Notes: generated by a model from the sequence alone, not told the origin. DNA of 5,343 nucleotides from Alphaproteobacteria bacterium (GCA_015654715.1 JAATGK010000164.1:1-5343), one strand, 5' to 3'; positions 1-5,343 are shown, numbered from the stretch's first letter. Program-made: numbers and translations.

Positions 1-51
1 AGCGGCCAGGAGGACGGCGGCAAAAGCCATAAAAATACGGAGCGATTTCAT
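1..51 (-). CDS. N-terminus of a putative secreted or envelope protein (partial, runs off the window)
   Basis: An ATG whose first base is at 51 opens a frame that stays open to the window edge and encodes MKSLRIFMAFAAVLLAA. This looks like the start of a Sec signal peptide: a short basic n-region (K2, R5) followed by a hydrophobic core. The start overlaps the stop codon of the IalB-family gene by ATGA, and a GGAGG lies 8 nt upstream, so the two genes are very likely translationally coupled. Only 17 residues are visible, so the mature protein cannot be identified; it could be a periplasmic protein, a lipoprotein or an N-terminally anchored protein. The existence of the gene is well supported and its function is unknown. 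Confidence 0.72.
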   Translation of the reverse strand, partial: MKSLRIFMAFAAVLLAA

Positions 52-671
52 GACCACAGCCTCCACCACCAGTTAGTACGCTTGGCTTCAAAACTCGTAT
101 AGGCCTTGCGCGCTTCGGCGAAGCCTTTGGTCGAGAACGGACTCGAAACCGACTTGTTGTCGAGACCGGCGACCACGACGCTCGCGTCGGTCGTTTCGGC
201 GACCGTCTTTATAAGATCGTCATTGGCCGGAATAACCGCGACGCAACCGCCTTCGAGGCAGGTCTTGTACGCGGCCGCCTTAGTGTCGGTGCCGAGCTTG
301 ACGCCGAGGCCGGGTTCGAGCGCGACGCCCAACGGGACGTTCACGATCATCACCTGGCTCGACTTCTTGTCTTTGTCGACTTCGGTCACGAAGCTGAGGC
401 TGGCGACGGTCTGACCCGACTGCGGGTCGGCGACATCGCTGGCGAGGCGGCAATGCACGTTTTTGTCTTTGCGGGCCGGGCAGATTACGCGCCAATCCTG
501 GTACACTTGTACGGTTGGGACATCGGCCGGACCGGCGATCACGCCGCGGCCGATCCAACCAATCAGGGCACCAATGATGAACAACCCCGCCCAAATCGCC
601 GCGTTCTTGGCGTTAGGCGGTAACCCGTCAACGAAACTCGTGCGCGTTGGCGGGGGAGATATTTCGCTCAT
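48..671 (-). CDS. Membrane-anchored IalB-family (invasion associated locus B) protein
   Basis: This 207-residue protein has a short polar N-terminus, one hydrophobic segment at about residues 24-46 and a domain of about 160 residues. The domain shows IalB-family features: YQDWRVIC (57-64), a second Cys at 74, a C-x4-C pair at 138 and 143 (CLEGGC), a 'P-lGvaLepGlgvklG' stretch (113-127) and a late FSTKGFAEA (179-187). The four cysteines could form two disulfides, which implies a periplasmic domain. Many relatives have a cleavable signal peptide; here the segment looks like an anchor. IalB was first linked to erythrocyte invasion in Bartonella, but family members are widespread in non-pathogenic alphaproteobacteria and their biochemical role is unclear. 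I chose the ATG at 671 because upstream in-frame starts (ATG at 743, TTG at 761) would add a segment overlapping a 14-bp palindrome; no start has a strong Shine-Dalgarno. The C-terminus ends in the Trp-rich NWWWRLWS. Confidence 0.85.
   Translation of the reverse strand: MSEISPPPTRTSFVDGLPPNAKNAAIWAGLFIIGALIGWIGRGVIAGPADVPTVQVYQDWRVICPARKDKNVHCRLASDVADPQSGQTVASLSFVTEVDKDKKSSQVMIVNVPLGVALEPGLGVKLGTDTKAAAYKTCLEGGCVAVIPANDDLIKTVAETTDASVVVAGLDNKSVSSPFSTKGFAEARKAYTSFEAKRTNWWWRLWS
60..64 (-). promoter_or_regulatory. Shine-Dalgarno site (GGAGG) for the downstream secreted protein
   Basis: GGAGG on the minus strand sits 8 nt before the ATG at 51, a good spacing. It lies inside the last codons of the IalB-family gene, where TGG TGG TGG AGG encodes Trp-Trp-Trp-Arg. 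It decides the start of the fragment at 1-51 and supports coupled translation across the ATGA overlap. Confidence 0.65.
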
Positions 672-707
672 AGGGGTTCGCTTTGTTACGGTGGATCGAA
701 AGAACGG

Positions 708-721
708 ATTGGCTAGCCAAT
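708..721. promoter_or_regulatory. Perfect 14-bp palindrome in the leader of the IalB-family gene
   Basis: ATTGGCTAGCCAAT is fully self-complementary and lies 36-50 nt upstream of the chosen ATG at 671. It could be an operator for a dimeric regulator, or in RNA a 5-bp stem with a CUAG loop. If translation began at 743 or 761 it would lie inside the coding sequence instead. The function is inferred from symmetry and position only. Confidence 0.4.
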
Positions 722-765
722 TCCGGTGCCCCGCGTAGCCCATATCTTGCCGTAATCTCAACGAA

Positions 766-794
766 AATATTCGACACGTTAGTTACCTTGACAG
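766..794 (-). promoter_or_regulatory. Weak candidate sigma-70-type promoter for the IalB pair
   Basis: On the minus strand, CTGTCA (794-789) and AATATT (771-766) are separated by 17 bp. Each matches four of six positions of the TTGACA and TATAAT consensus. The predicted RNA start would be near 758, giving a leader of roughly 85 nt before the ATG at 671. The 172-bp spacer makes a separate promoter plausible, but the match is weak. Confidence 0.2.
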
Positions 795-802
795 GGAGGT
801 AA
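783..802. repeat. Inverted repeat TTACCT-N8-AGGTAA
   Basis: Two 6-bp arms (783-788 and 797-802) pair perfectly around an 8-nt centre. The repeat overlaps the candidate -35 box at 789-794, a typical place for an operator. It lacks a GC-rich stem followed by a T-run on the minus strand, so it is not a convincing terminator for the Wzc-like gene, although it lies about 40-60 bp after that gene's stop. Confidence 0.35.
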
Positions 803-843
803 ACATCTTCCCGTCTAGCAAGAACTGTCGAAAAAACAGAGAC

Positions 844-3021
844 TTACCGCATTATTACGAGGCCGCGCAGGGGGGCGCGCATTGCGACCAGCGAGCGCAG
901 TGTCTGGTCGAACATAGCTTGCGGGACGTTTGCAGCGGCCAAAAGCAGCACCACGTCGCTGAGCGTGGCCAGTTGCGGCCAAGCGCCAGCAACCCCTGGC
1001 GCCGGTGCATTGATCAATACCAGATCGCAAGAATGACGCAGCGCTTGAAGGACTCCCGCGGCTTGCGTCCAGACCCCCGCCGGGGCTGCCAGACAGTAGG
1101 CATTCGAGCGGCGATCCTTGAGCACGGCGCCGTTCAGCGGGGTGCCATTCACCACCGCCGCCAAGCCGCCCGATGTCGTTGCGGGCACCAGACGGCCGAG
1201 GTCGCCGTCGATCAATAAGGTGCGTAGGCCGGCCCGCGAGGCCACCCGCGCCAGGGCCAAAGCGGCCACGGACTGGCCCGCATCGGTCGCGACGGAGGTC
1301 AGGCTGACCACCAGCGCCTGACTAGTGCGTATGCCCGTTAGGACGCCCAGGATGGCCGTCAGACCTTGGCCATAAGGCGACCCCGGGTGGTCCAGAACCC
1401 AATCGGCCAGCCGCAAATCCGCCGAAGCGGCCAATTCGGCCACGACCGGGGGCAGAATCGGCGGCTGGCTCTGGGCGAAGGCTTGGGTGAAGACTTGGGC
1501 CGGCCGCAGCGACGGGTTCCGGGGTGGCGTTGCGTCAGCATAGGCGGGCACGACGCCAGGGGGGCGTTCAGGCCTGGGGGCTGGACGGCGCAGCGGCTCT
1601 GGCGCCACAGGCTCCCCTTGGCTTGCAGGCGCACCGAAACGCTCCAGCAGAAGGGCGAACAGAATGCCGAGCAACAATCCGCCCGGAATCGACGCAGCGA
1701 TAAACACGGCGCGATGGGGCGACGACGGGGCCGCCGGGATCGGCGCCGTCGAGATCACGCGCGCTTCCGGAATCTGGATGTCGTCCTGGTCCTGCACGGC
1801 GCGCAGACGCGTGATGAAGGACTCGTAGGAGGCGCGGGTGGACGCGAGATTGGCTTCCAACGCCTTGAGCTGGACGCGCGCCATATGGTCTTCGCGCGCC
1901 TGGTGCTCGACCCGGACAAGGCTGGCCTCGATCGACCCGACATGGGCGCGCGCCACCTCGAGATCGCTTTCGAGCGAACCGGCGATGCCCTGCACTTCGC
2001 GGCCGACCTTGGTGGCGAGATCGTGCTCCTGGTTGCGGATCGCCACCATCTTGGGATGGTTGGGGCCGTAACGGGTGGCAAGATCGGCCTCCTGGCGCAC
2101 CAATTCGGCTTCCTGACCGCGCAAGTCGCCGATCATCTTCGAGTTGACCACCGGCGTGATATCGGCGGCATTGCCGGTTTTGGTCAGCGCCGCGACGCGC
2201 TCGTAAGCGGCTTTCTTCTCGGCGAGATCGGATTGTGCCGTGATCAGTTGGGTATTGATCGCGATGAGCTGCTCGTCGATCAGCGACTTGCCGTCAGCGG
2301 ATTCGACAAGATCGTGTTCGGCTTTGTAAAGCTGGACCGCGGCTTCCTGCTGCTGCACTTGATCGGCGAGTTGGCGCATGCGATCGCCGAGCCACCCCGC
2401 CGCCTGCCGCGTCGCCTGCACTTTGATGGCGATCTGATCATCGGTGTAGCTCTTGGCCAGCGTGTTGGCGATGCGCGCCGCTTTTTCCGGGTCCTCGGCC
2501 GCAACGGTAACCTGGATTGATGTCGACAGGCCGAGCGAGGTGACATCGAGACGATCAAGGAAGGCGTTGACCACCGCATCGCGCTGACCAGCCGGATCGC
2601 TGCCGCTCCCGCGCGCGCGCAGGTAATGCAGCGGATTGAGGTCCGGCAGGCCGCCACCGCCGAGCGCCGGATTGAATTCGGGATCGGTCTCAAGCTTCAG
2701 CTTATCGATCACCTTGAGCGCCAGATCGCGCGAACTCAGCACTTGAATCTGGTTTTGCACGCTGGAAGGATCGGTCGGCAGCGCCGACAACACGCTCGAC
2801 AGATCGGCGACGTTGTTCTTGCGCTGATCAAGCATCACCACTGCGCTGGTCGAATAGAGCGTCGGCAGGGCGAACATGACTGCGGCCGTGGCGGCGACGG
2901 TGACCAGCGTGATGGTGCGGATCAGGCCGCGGCGCGCGCGCAGCACCCGCAAGAAATCCTCCGGCCCGAAGGAGGCTTCGGACGGTGGGGGTGATTGGGG
3001 ACGCGGGTCGTGTGTGGACAT
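844..3021 (-). CDS. Wzc/GumC/ExoP-like polysaccharide co-polymerase with a degenerate BY-kinase domain
   Basis: This 725-residue inner-membrane protein likely controls chain length and export of an exopolysaccharide or capsule. An N-terminal cytoplasmic stretch is followed by TM1 (about 33-53), a periplasmic Wzz-type domain with long heptad-rich coiled coils (about 205-275 and 300-412) and the GumC-like signature RYGPNHPKM (317-325). The pre-TM Pro-rich segment PIPAAPSSPHR (427-437) and TM2 (about 438-459) follow. A Pro-rich linker of about 65 residues leads to a P-loop-like domain (about 545-725). That domain keeps the fold pattern and a Walker A'-like LLIDGDLGR (602-610, D605 and D607). However, the P-loop reads TSVATDAGQS (575-584) with Gln583 where Lys is expected, Walker B reads CDLVLINAP (665-673) with Asn671 for Asp, the EX2RX2R motif is missing and there is no Tyr-rich tail. 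It therefore looks like a pseudokinase. The ATG at 3021 has only a weak GGCGGA 4 nt upstream. Confidence 0.9.
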   Translation of the reverse strand: MSTHDPRPQSPPPSEASFGPEDFLRVLRARRGLIRTITLVTVAATAAVMFALPTLYSTSAVVMLDQRKNNVADLSSVLSALPTDPSSVQNQIQVLSSRDLALKVIDKLKLETDPEFNPALGGGGLPDLNPLHYLRARGSGSDPAGQRDAVVNAFLDRLDVTSLGLSTSIQVTVAAEDPEKAARIANTLAKSYTDDQIAIKVQATRQAAGWLGDRMRQLADQVQQQEAAVQLYKAEHDLVESADGKSLIDEQLIAINTQLITAQSDLAEKKAAYERVAALTKTGNAADITPVVNSKMIGDLRGQEAELVRQEADLATRYGPNHPKMVAIRNQEHDLATKVGREVQGIAGSLESDLEVARAHVGSIEASLVRVEHQAREDHMARVQLKALEANLASTRASYESFITRLRAVQDQDDIQIPEARVISTAPIPAAPSSPHRAVFIAASIPGGLLLGILFALLLERFGAPASQGEPVAPEPLRRPAPRPERPPGVVPAYADATPPRNPSLRPAQVFTQAFAQSQPPILPPVVAELAASADLRLADWVLDHPGSPYGQGLTAILGVLTGIRTSQALVVSLTSVATDAGQSVAALALARVASRAGLRTLLIDGDLGRLVPATTSGGLAAVVNGTPLNGAVLKDRRSNAYCLAAPAGVWTQAAGVLQALRHSCDLVLINAPAPGVAGAWPQLATLSDVVLLLAAANVPQAMFDQTLRSLVAMRAPLRGLVIMR

Positions 3022-3041
3022 TCAATCCGCCAGCCTGACAC

Positions 3042-3055
3042 GCAGGTTTACCTGC
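3042..3055. promoter_or_regulatory. Inverted repeat GCAGGT-TT-ACCTGC upstream of the Wzc-like gene
   Basis: Two perfect 6-bp arms flank a 2-bp centre, about 20-34 nt before the ATG at 3021. This is a good place for an operator near a transcription start, or for a structure in the leader RNA. With only 2 nt in the centre it is better explained as a protein-binding site on DNA than as an RNA hairpin. No regulator is identified. Confidence 0.4.
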
Positions 3056-3069
3056 AATACGGCTGAGGA

Positions 3070-3077
3070 ATGGTTAA
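3070..3077 (-). promoter_or_regulatory. Possible CtrA-type half-site (TTAACCAT)
   Basis: The minus strand reads CGTTAACCATTCC here, about 48-56 nt upstream of the Wzc-like start. TTAACCAT is a known variant of the CtrA recognition site in alphaproteobacteria, where CtrA often controls envelope and polysaccharide genes. An 8-mer can occur by chance, and I cannot confirm that the organism carries CtrA. Confidence 0.25.
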
Positions 3078-3096
3078 CGAATCCAGGGTCTTCGGA

Positions 3097-3108
3097 AACC
3101 AATTGGTT
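3097..3108. promoter_or_regulatory. Perfect 12-bp palindrome AACCAATTGGTT
   Basis: This fully symmetrical site lies between the stop of the ATP-grasp gene (3123) and the start of the Wzc-like gene (3021). It lacks a GC-rich stem and T-run, so it is not an intrinsic terminator. It is a candidate operator. It shares CCAAT and ATTGG elements, in the opposite arrangement, with the 14-bp palindrome upstream of the IalB-family gene. Confidence 0.35.
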
Positions 3109-3122
3109 CACGGCGGCACGAT

Positions 3123-4286
3123 TTAGCGCGGGTTGCGCACCAAGGCCTCTCGCGAAAATTCCGCGATCGCCTCAAGTCCGGCCGCCTCGGGAAGCGCCAC
3201 ACCGCATTGGGCGCGCAGCAGCTTGGGATCGTCCCAGGGGATGTCGCGATAGACCCCGCGATCCACCACTTCGGCCGCCAGGAGCTGGGGAAACAGCGCA
3301 ATCTGCCGAAGATCGGTCGCGGCCGGGCGCGCCGGCACCCCGAGTAAAGCCGCCGGTAAGTCGCCGTCGAGCGGCAAATGGCAGATTTGGGTGGCGCGCG
3401 GATTGACCTCGATCAGATGCGGCACGCCCTCGCCATCGCGGACAAAATCGAGGCCGTGCAGGCCGTTGAGTTTGAAGCGCGCGGCGATTTTCTCGGCCGC
3501 CGCAGCCATGGCCAAATCCTGAACCCGCCGCATGATGCTGGCCGGACCGGTGTCGCCCTGCCAAGTGACGACGTCCATGTGCTGAGCAGCCAGAACCTTG
3601 CCGTCGCAGGCCGCGAACACGGTGGTGGCGGGCTTACCCGCGATCAGCGCCTGCAAGTTGACGGTCGCCTTGACCGGATGGCGGGCGGCGGCGAGGAAAT
3701 GAAGGTCCTGGCGCCGCACTACACGCAAGAGGCTGCGCATCCGCCACGGCGGGCCTTGCAGCGCCCGGAAGGCCCGTTCGGCTTCGGCCGTCGAGCAGAC
3801 AAACCTCACCCCGCTGCCACCCCAGGAAAAATCCGATTTCATCACACAGGGAAGCCCGACTTGGTGCAGCGCGTCGGAGAGCGCGTCGAGGTTTTCGACC
3901 GCGACCGTCAGCGGGGCGGTGATGCCCTGCTCGCGTGCCGCGGCGATCGCGGGTGCACGAGTCAGCAGCAAGCGGTTCGCATTGCGCGGGCCAAGCGAGC
4001 GTTCGACCAGCGGGGCAAATTCGTCGAGGCCCAAAAGCAACGCCACGGCACGGTCGTCGCAGGGAATGACGAAGCTGGGCTTCGCCGCGCGGATGGCTTT
4101 GGTGAGCGAGGCTTCCGGCGCCAAGGCACGGTAACGGTGGGCGTGATCGAGGTAACGGCTGACGCCAATCGGTGCCCGGCGCGGAAAAACAGCTTCGACC
4201 GCAGCTCCCAGCATGGAGAACGCCGCCGCCAGACGGGCGGCAGCGGTATACGGAGACGTCGTAACGAGAAGTACTTTTCGTTTCAT
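3123..4286 (-). CDS. ATP-grasp superfamily ligase of unknown substrate
   Basis: This 387-residue, apparently soluble protein has the three-part layout of ATP-grasp ligases. A Rossmann-like pre-ATP-grasp region (about 1-100) opens with KVLLVTTSPYTAAARLAAAF. The central lid region carries the ATP-binding Lys and Gly-rich loop, VMKSDFSWGGSGV (148-160, K150). The catalytic core ends in GLDFVRDG (278-285) and HLIEVNPRAT (290-299), where D280, E293 and N295 are placed to bind magnesium. Such enzymes use ATP to form an acyl-phosphate and join a carboxylate to an amine, thiol or similar group. I cannot name the substrate; the overall look is closest to carbamoyl-phosphate-synthase-like ATP-grasp proteins. 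Its place between a glycosyltransferase and a chain-length regulator suggests a role in making or decorating a surface glycan, which is inference. The ATG at 4286 begins the first beta strand but has no clear Shine-Dalgarno. Confidence 0.85.
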   Translation of the reverse strand: MKRKVLLVTTSPYTAAARLAAAFSMLGAAVEAVFPRRAPIGVSRYLDHAHRYRALAPEASLTKAIRAAKPSFVIPCDDRAVALLLGLDEFAPLVERSLGPRNANRLLLTRAPAIAAAREQGITAPLTVAVENLDALSDALHQVGLPCVMKSDFSWGGSGVRFVCSTAEAERAFRALQGPPWRMRSLLRVVRRQDLHFLAAARHPVKATVNLQALIAGKPATTVFAACDGKVLAAQHMDVVTWQGDTGPASIMRRVQDLAMAAAAEKIAARFKLNGLHGLDFVRDGEGVPHLIEVNPRATQICHLPLDGDLPAALLGVPARPAATDLRQIALFPQLLAAEVVDRGVYRDIPWDDPKLLRAQCGVALPEAAGLEAIAEFSREALVRNPR

Positions 4287-4337
4287 CGCGGCGAGGATAG
4301 CGCCGGGACCGTCAATGTGGCGTGAACGGCGACGGAG

Positions 4338-4351
4338 TTAACGCCGGTTAA
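4338..4351. promoter_or_regulatory. TTAA-N6-TTAA interrupted palindrome at the end of the glycosyltransferase gene
   Basis: TTAACGCCGGTTAA has 5-bp perfect arms around a 4-nt centre and overlaps the glycosyltransferase stop codon. It lies 52-65 nt upstream of the ATP-grasp start. It resembles the full CtrA site TTAA-N7-TTAA but has 6 bp between the half-sites, which argues against a standard site. No T-run follows it. Confidence 0.2.
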
Positions 4352-5267
4352 GCCTGTTGTTCCAGAACGGACCAAGCCAAGCGATGGCGCGATCGGCCAG
4401 GCGTCGATAAGCCCCGTCGGGCAGGAAAATCTGCAGCAACACGATCGCTGCCAAGCCCGGGCGATAGCAGCCGTGGCGCACCGCGCTCAGCCACAGACCA
4501 AACGCACGCCAGGGCGCATCGACCGCAACGTATTTGGCATAGGCCCAGCCAAGACAACCGTAATAGGCTTGGTCCGGAATCCGGCCGCGAAGACCTTCGA
4601 TCCAATCCTTCAGCGAGGCGCCGCGCCGCCCGGCCGAAAGCCGGTTCGGATCGTACGTGTCGCGCCACAGCATCGCTGGGGCTTCGGCCATGACAAAGCG
4701 CGTTCCGGCGAGGGCGCAGCGGATGGCGAAATCGGTATCTTCCGCGGCGGGAAGATTTTCGTGAAAGCGGATCTTCTTGGCGAGTTCGGCGGGGACCACG
4801 ACGGTGGAGGTAACCAGGAAGCCGCGATCGCAGAGCAGATACGTCGCCATGTCCTCGCCATCGGCAATAGCGCGCGGCGGTTTGAGCAAGGTGCGACCAT
4901 CACCGCGATCGACGATGAAGCGGGCATAAGTGCCGGTTCTGGTCTTGCCTTCGAGCAGGCGGCGCATGGTGGCAAGATGATGCGGCAGGAAGAGGTCGTC
5001 GGAATCGAGGAAAGCGATGAATTTGCCCTTGGCCGCGTCGATGTCGGTATTGCGCGCTTTGCCGCCGCCGCCGTTGTCCTGCCGGATGAAAACGATGCGC
5101 GGATCGCAGAGATCCTTCACGACAGTTTCGGGATCGTCATCGGAGCCGTCGTCGACCACGACGATCTCGAAATCCTGCTCGGTCTGCATCAGCACGGAGG
5201 TGACCGCCGCACCGAGCAAGTTGGCGCGGTTGTAGACCGGGATCACCACCGAGAAGAGCGGGATCAT
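4338..5267 (-). CDS. Family 2 (GT-A fold) glycosyltransferase
   Basis: This 309-residue enzyme should transfer a sugar from a nucleotide-sugar donor to a growing glycan at the cytoplasmic face of the inner membrane. The N-terminus is classic GT2: FSVVIPVYNRANLL (5-18), EIVVVDDGSDD (34-44), a donor-side NGGGGKARNTDI (65-76) and the metal-binding DXD in FIAFLDSDD (83-91, D88 and D90). AAEDTDFAIR (174-183) fits the conserved 'ED' region that supplies the catalytic base. The C-terminal part has aromatic and hydrophobic helices, including GLAAIVLLQIFLP (271-283), which may hold it to the membrane. Sugar specificity cannot be read from sequence. The ATG at 5267 is favoured over an upstream in-frame GTG at 5324 because it immediately precedes the first beta strand, has GGAAGG 7 nt upstream and forms an ATGA overlap with the preceding gene. 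Confidence 0.92.
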   Translation of the reverse strand: MIPLFSVVIPVYNRANLLGAAVTSVLMQTEQDFEIVVVDDGSDDDPETVVKDLCDPRIVFIRQDNGGGGKARNTDIDAAKGKFIAFLDSDDLFLPHHLATMRRLLEGKTRTGTYARFIVDRGDGRTLLKPPRAIADGEDMATYLLCDRGFLVTSTVVVPAELAKKIRFHENLPAAEDTDFAIRCALAGTRFVMAEAPAMLWRDTYDPNRLSAGRRGASLKDWIEGLRGRIPDQAYYGCLGWAYAKYVAVDAPWRAFGLWLSAVRHGCYRPGLAAIVLLQIFLPDGAYRRLADRAIAWLGPFWNNRLNRR

Positions 5268-5343
5268 GGCGGTGCCTTCCGCAAATTGCCCAGCATGGCC
5301 AGCATCAGAAGATAAGCCACCCACGCCACGCCGTCACCTTCGA
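5264..5343 (-). CDS. C-terminal end of an integral membrane protein (partial, begins outside the window)
   Basis: In the frame offset from the glycosyltransferase, 25 codons are open up to a TGA at 5266-5264. They encode EGDGVAWVAYLLMLAM followed by LGNLRKAPP. That is one transmembrane helix followed by a short basic tail, which suits the end of a multi-pass inner-membrane protein. The stop overlaps the glycosyltransferase ATG by ATGA, so the two are probably in one operon. In this setting an O-antigen ligase or polymerase, a flippase or a membrane glycosyltransferase would all fit, but 25 residues cannot separate them. The fragment is short, so the call rests on the hydrophobic helix and the coupling signal. 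Confidence 0.6.
   Translation of the reverse strand, partial: EGDGVAWVAYLLMLAMLGNLRKAPP
5275..5280 (-). promoter_or_regulatory. Shine-Dalgarno site (GGAAGG) fixing the glycosyltransferase start
   Basis: GGAAGG on the minus strand lies 7 nt before the ATG at 5267 and inside the last codons of the upstream gene. It is the best ribosome site near either possible start and supports coupled translation. Confidence 0.6.

Noticed and set aside
672..761. N-terminal extension of the IalB-family gene to the ATG at 743 or TTG at 761
   Set aside because: The extra residues run across a perfect 14-bp palindrome and add nothing family-like; neither start has a good ribosome site. The choice is not certain because the ATG at 671 also lacks a strong one.
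788..793. Perfect TTGACA on the plus strand as a -35 box
   Set aside because: No reasonable -10 box lies 16-18 bp downstream, and no plus-strand gene follows.
820..843. Terminator after the Wzc-like gene (T-rich stretch after the stop)
   Set aside because: The minus strand has CTGT-TTTTTCG-ACAG, only a 4-bp stem with the T-run in the loop rather than after the stem.
1366..2520. Long plus-strand open frame (384 codons) opposite the Wzc-like gene
   Set aside because: It lies fully antisense to a gene with clear domains, its translation is rich in Arg, Gly and Asp with no recognisable motif, and long antisense frames are common in GC-rich DNA.
3378..4325. Long plus-strand open frame opposite the ATP-grasp gene
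   Set aside because: It is antisense to a gene with intact ATP-grasp motifs and shows low-complexity Arg/Gly-rich translation.
4473..5315. Plus-strand open frame opposite the glycosyltransferase
   Set aside because: It is antisense to a clear GT2 gene and has no recognisable fold signature.
5268..5324. N-terminal extension of the glycosyltransferase to a GTG at 5324
   Set aside because: The first GT2 beta strand begins right after the ATG at 5267, which has GGAAGG and an ATGA overlap. The extension lies over the end of the upstream membrane-protein gene.

Overview
The window looks like chromosomal DNA of a GC-rich alphaproteobacterium. The clearest lineage hint is an IalB-family protein, a family typical of that class; the GC-rich codon use and a possible CtrA-type site fit. 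No genus can be named from this sequence. Every gene I accept lies on the minus strand, so the window reads from right to left. There are four complete genes and two fragments cut by the window edges. I see no RNA gene, insertion sequence, CRISPR array or clear intrinsic terminator.

In transcription order, the window opens with the C-terminal end of a membrane protein (5264-5343). Its stop codon overlaps the start of a family 2 glycosyltransferase (4338-5267) by ATGA. After 51 bp comes an ATP-grasp ligase of unknown substrate (3123-4286). After another 101 bp comes a large two-domain exopolysaccharide co-polymerase of the Wzc/GumC/ExoP type (844-3021). A 172-bp spacer rich in inverted repeats separates it from a membrane-anchored IalB-family protein (48-671). 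The IalB stop codon overlaps the start of a protein with a signal peptide (1-51, cut by the window edge), again by ATGA.

The first genes look like part of a surface polysaccharide locus. The glycosyltransferase would extend or decorate a lipid-linked glycan at the inner membrane. The Wzc-like protein would control chain length and help export. The ATP-grasp enzyme may activate a carboxylate, perhaps to decorate the glycan or supply a precursor, but this rests on context only. IalB and the secreted protein form a second, tightly coupled envelope pair that may have its own promoter.

The most interesting point is that the co-polymerase carries a BY-kinase-like domain that has lost its key nucleotide-binding residues: Walker A Lys is Gln, Walker B Asp is Asn, the EX2RX2R motif is absent and there is no Tyr-rich tail. 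It looks like a pseudokinase fused to a chain-length regulator. The spacers before the Wzc-like gene and before IalB also hold perfect or near-perfect palindromes that could be operators.
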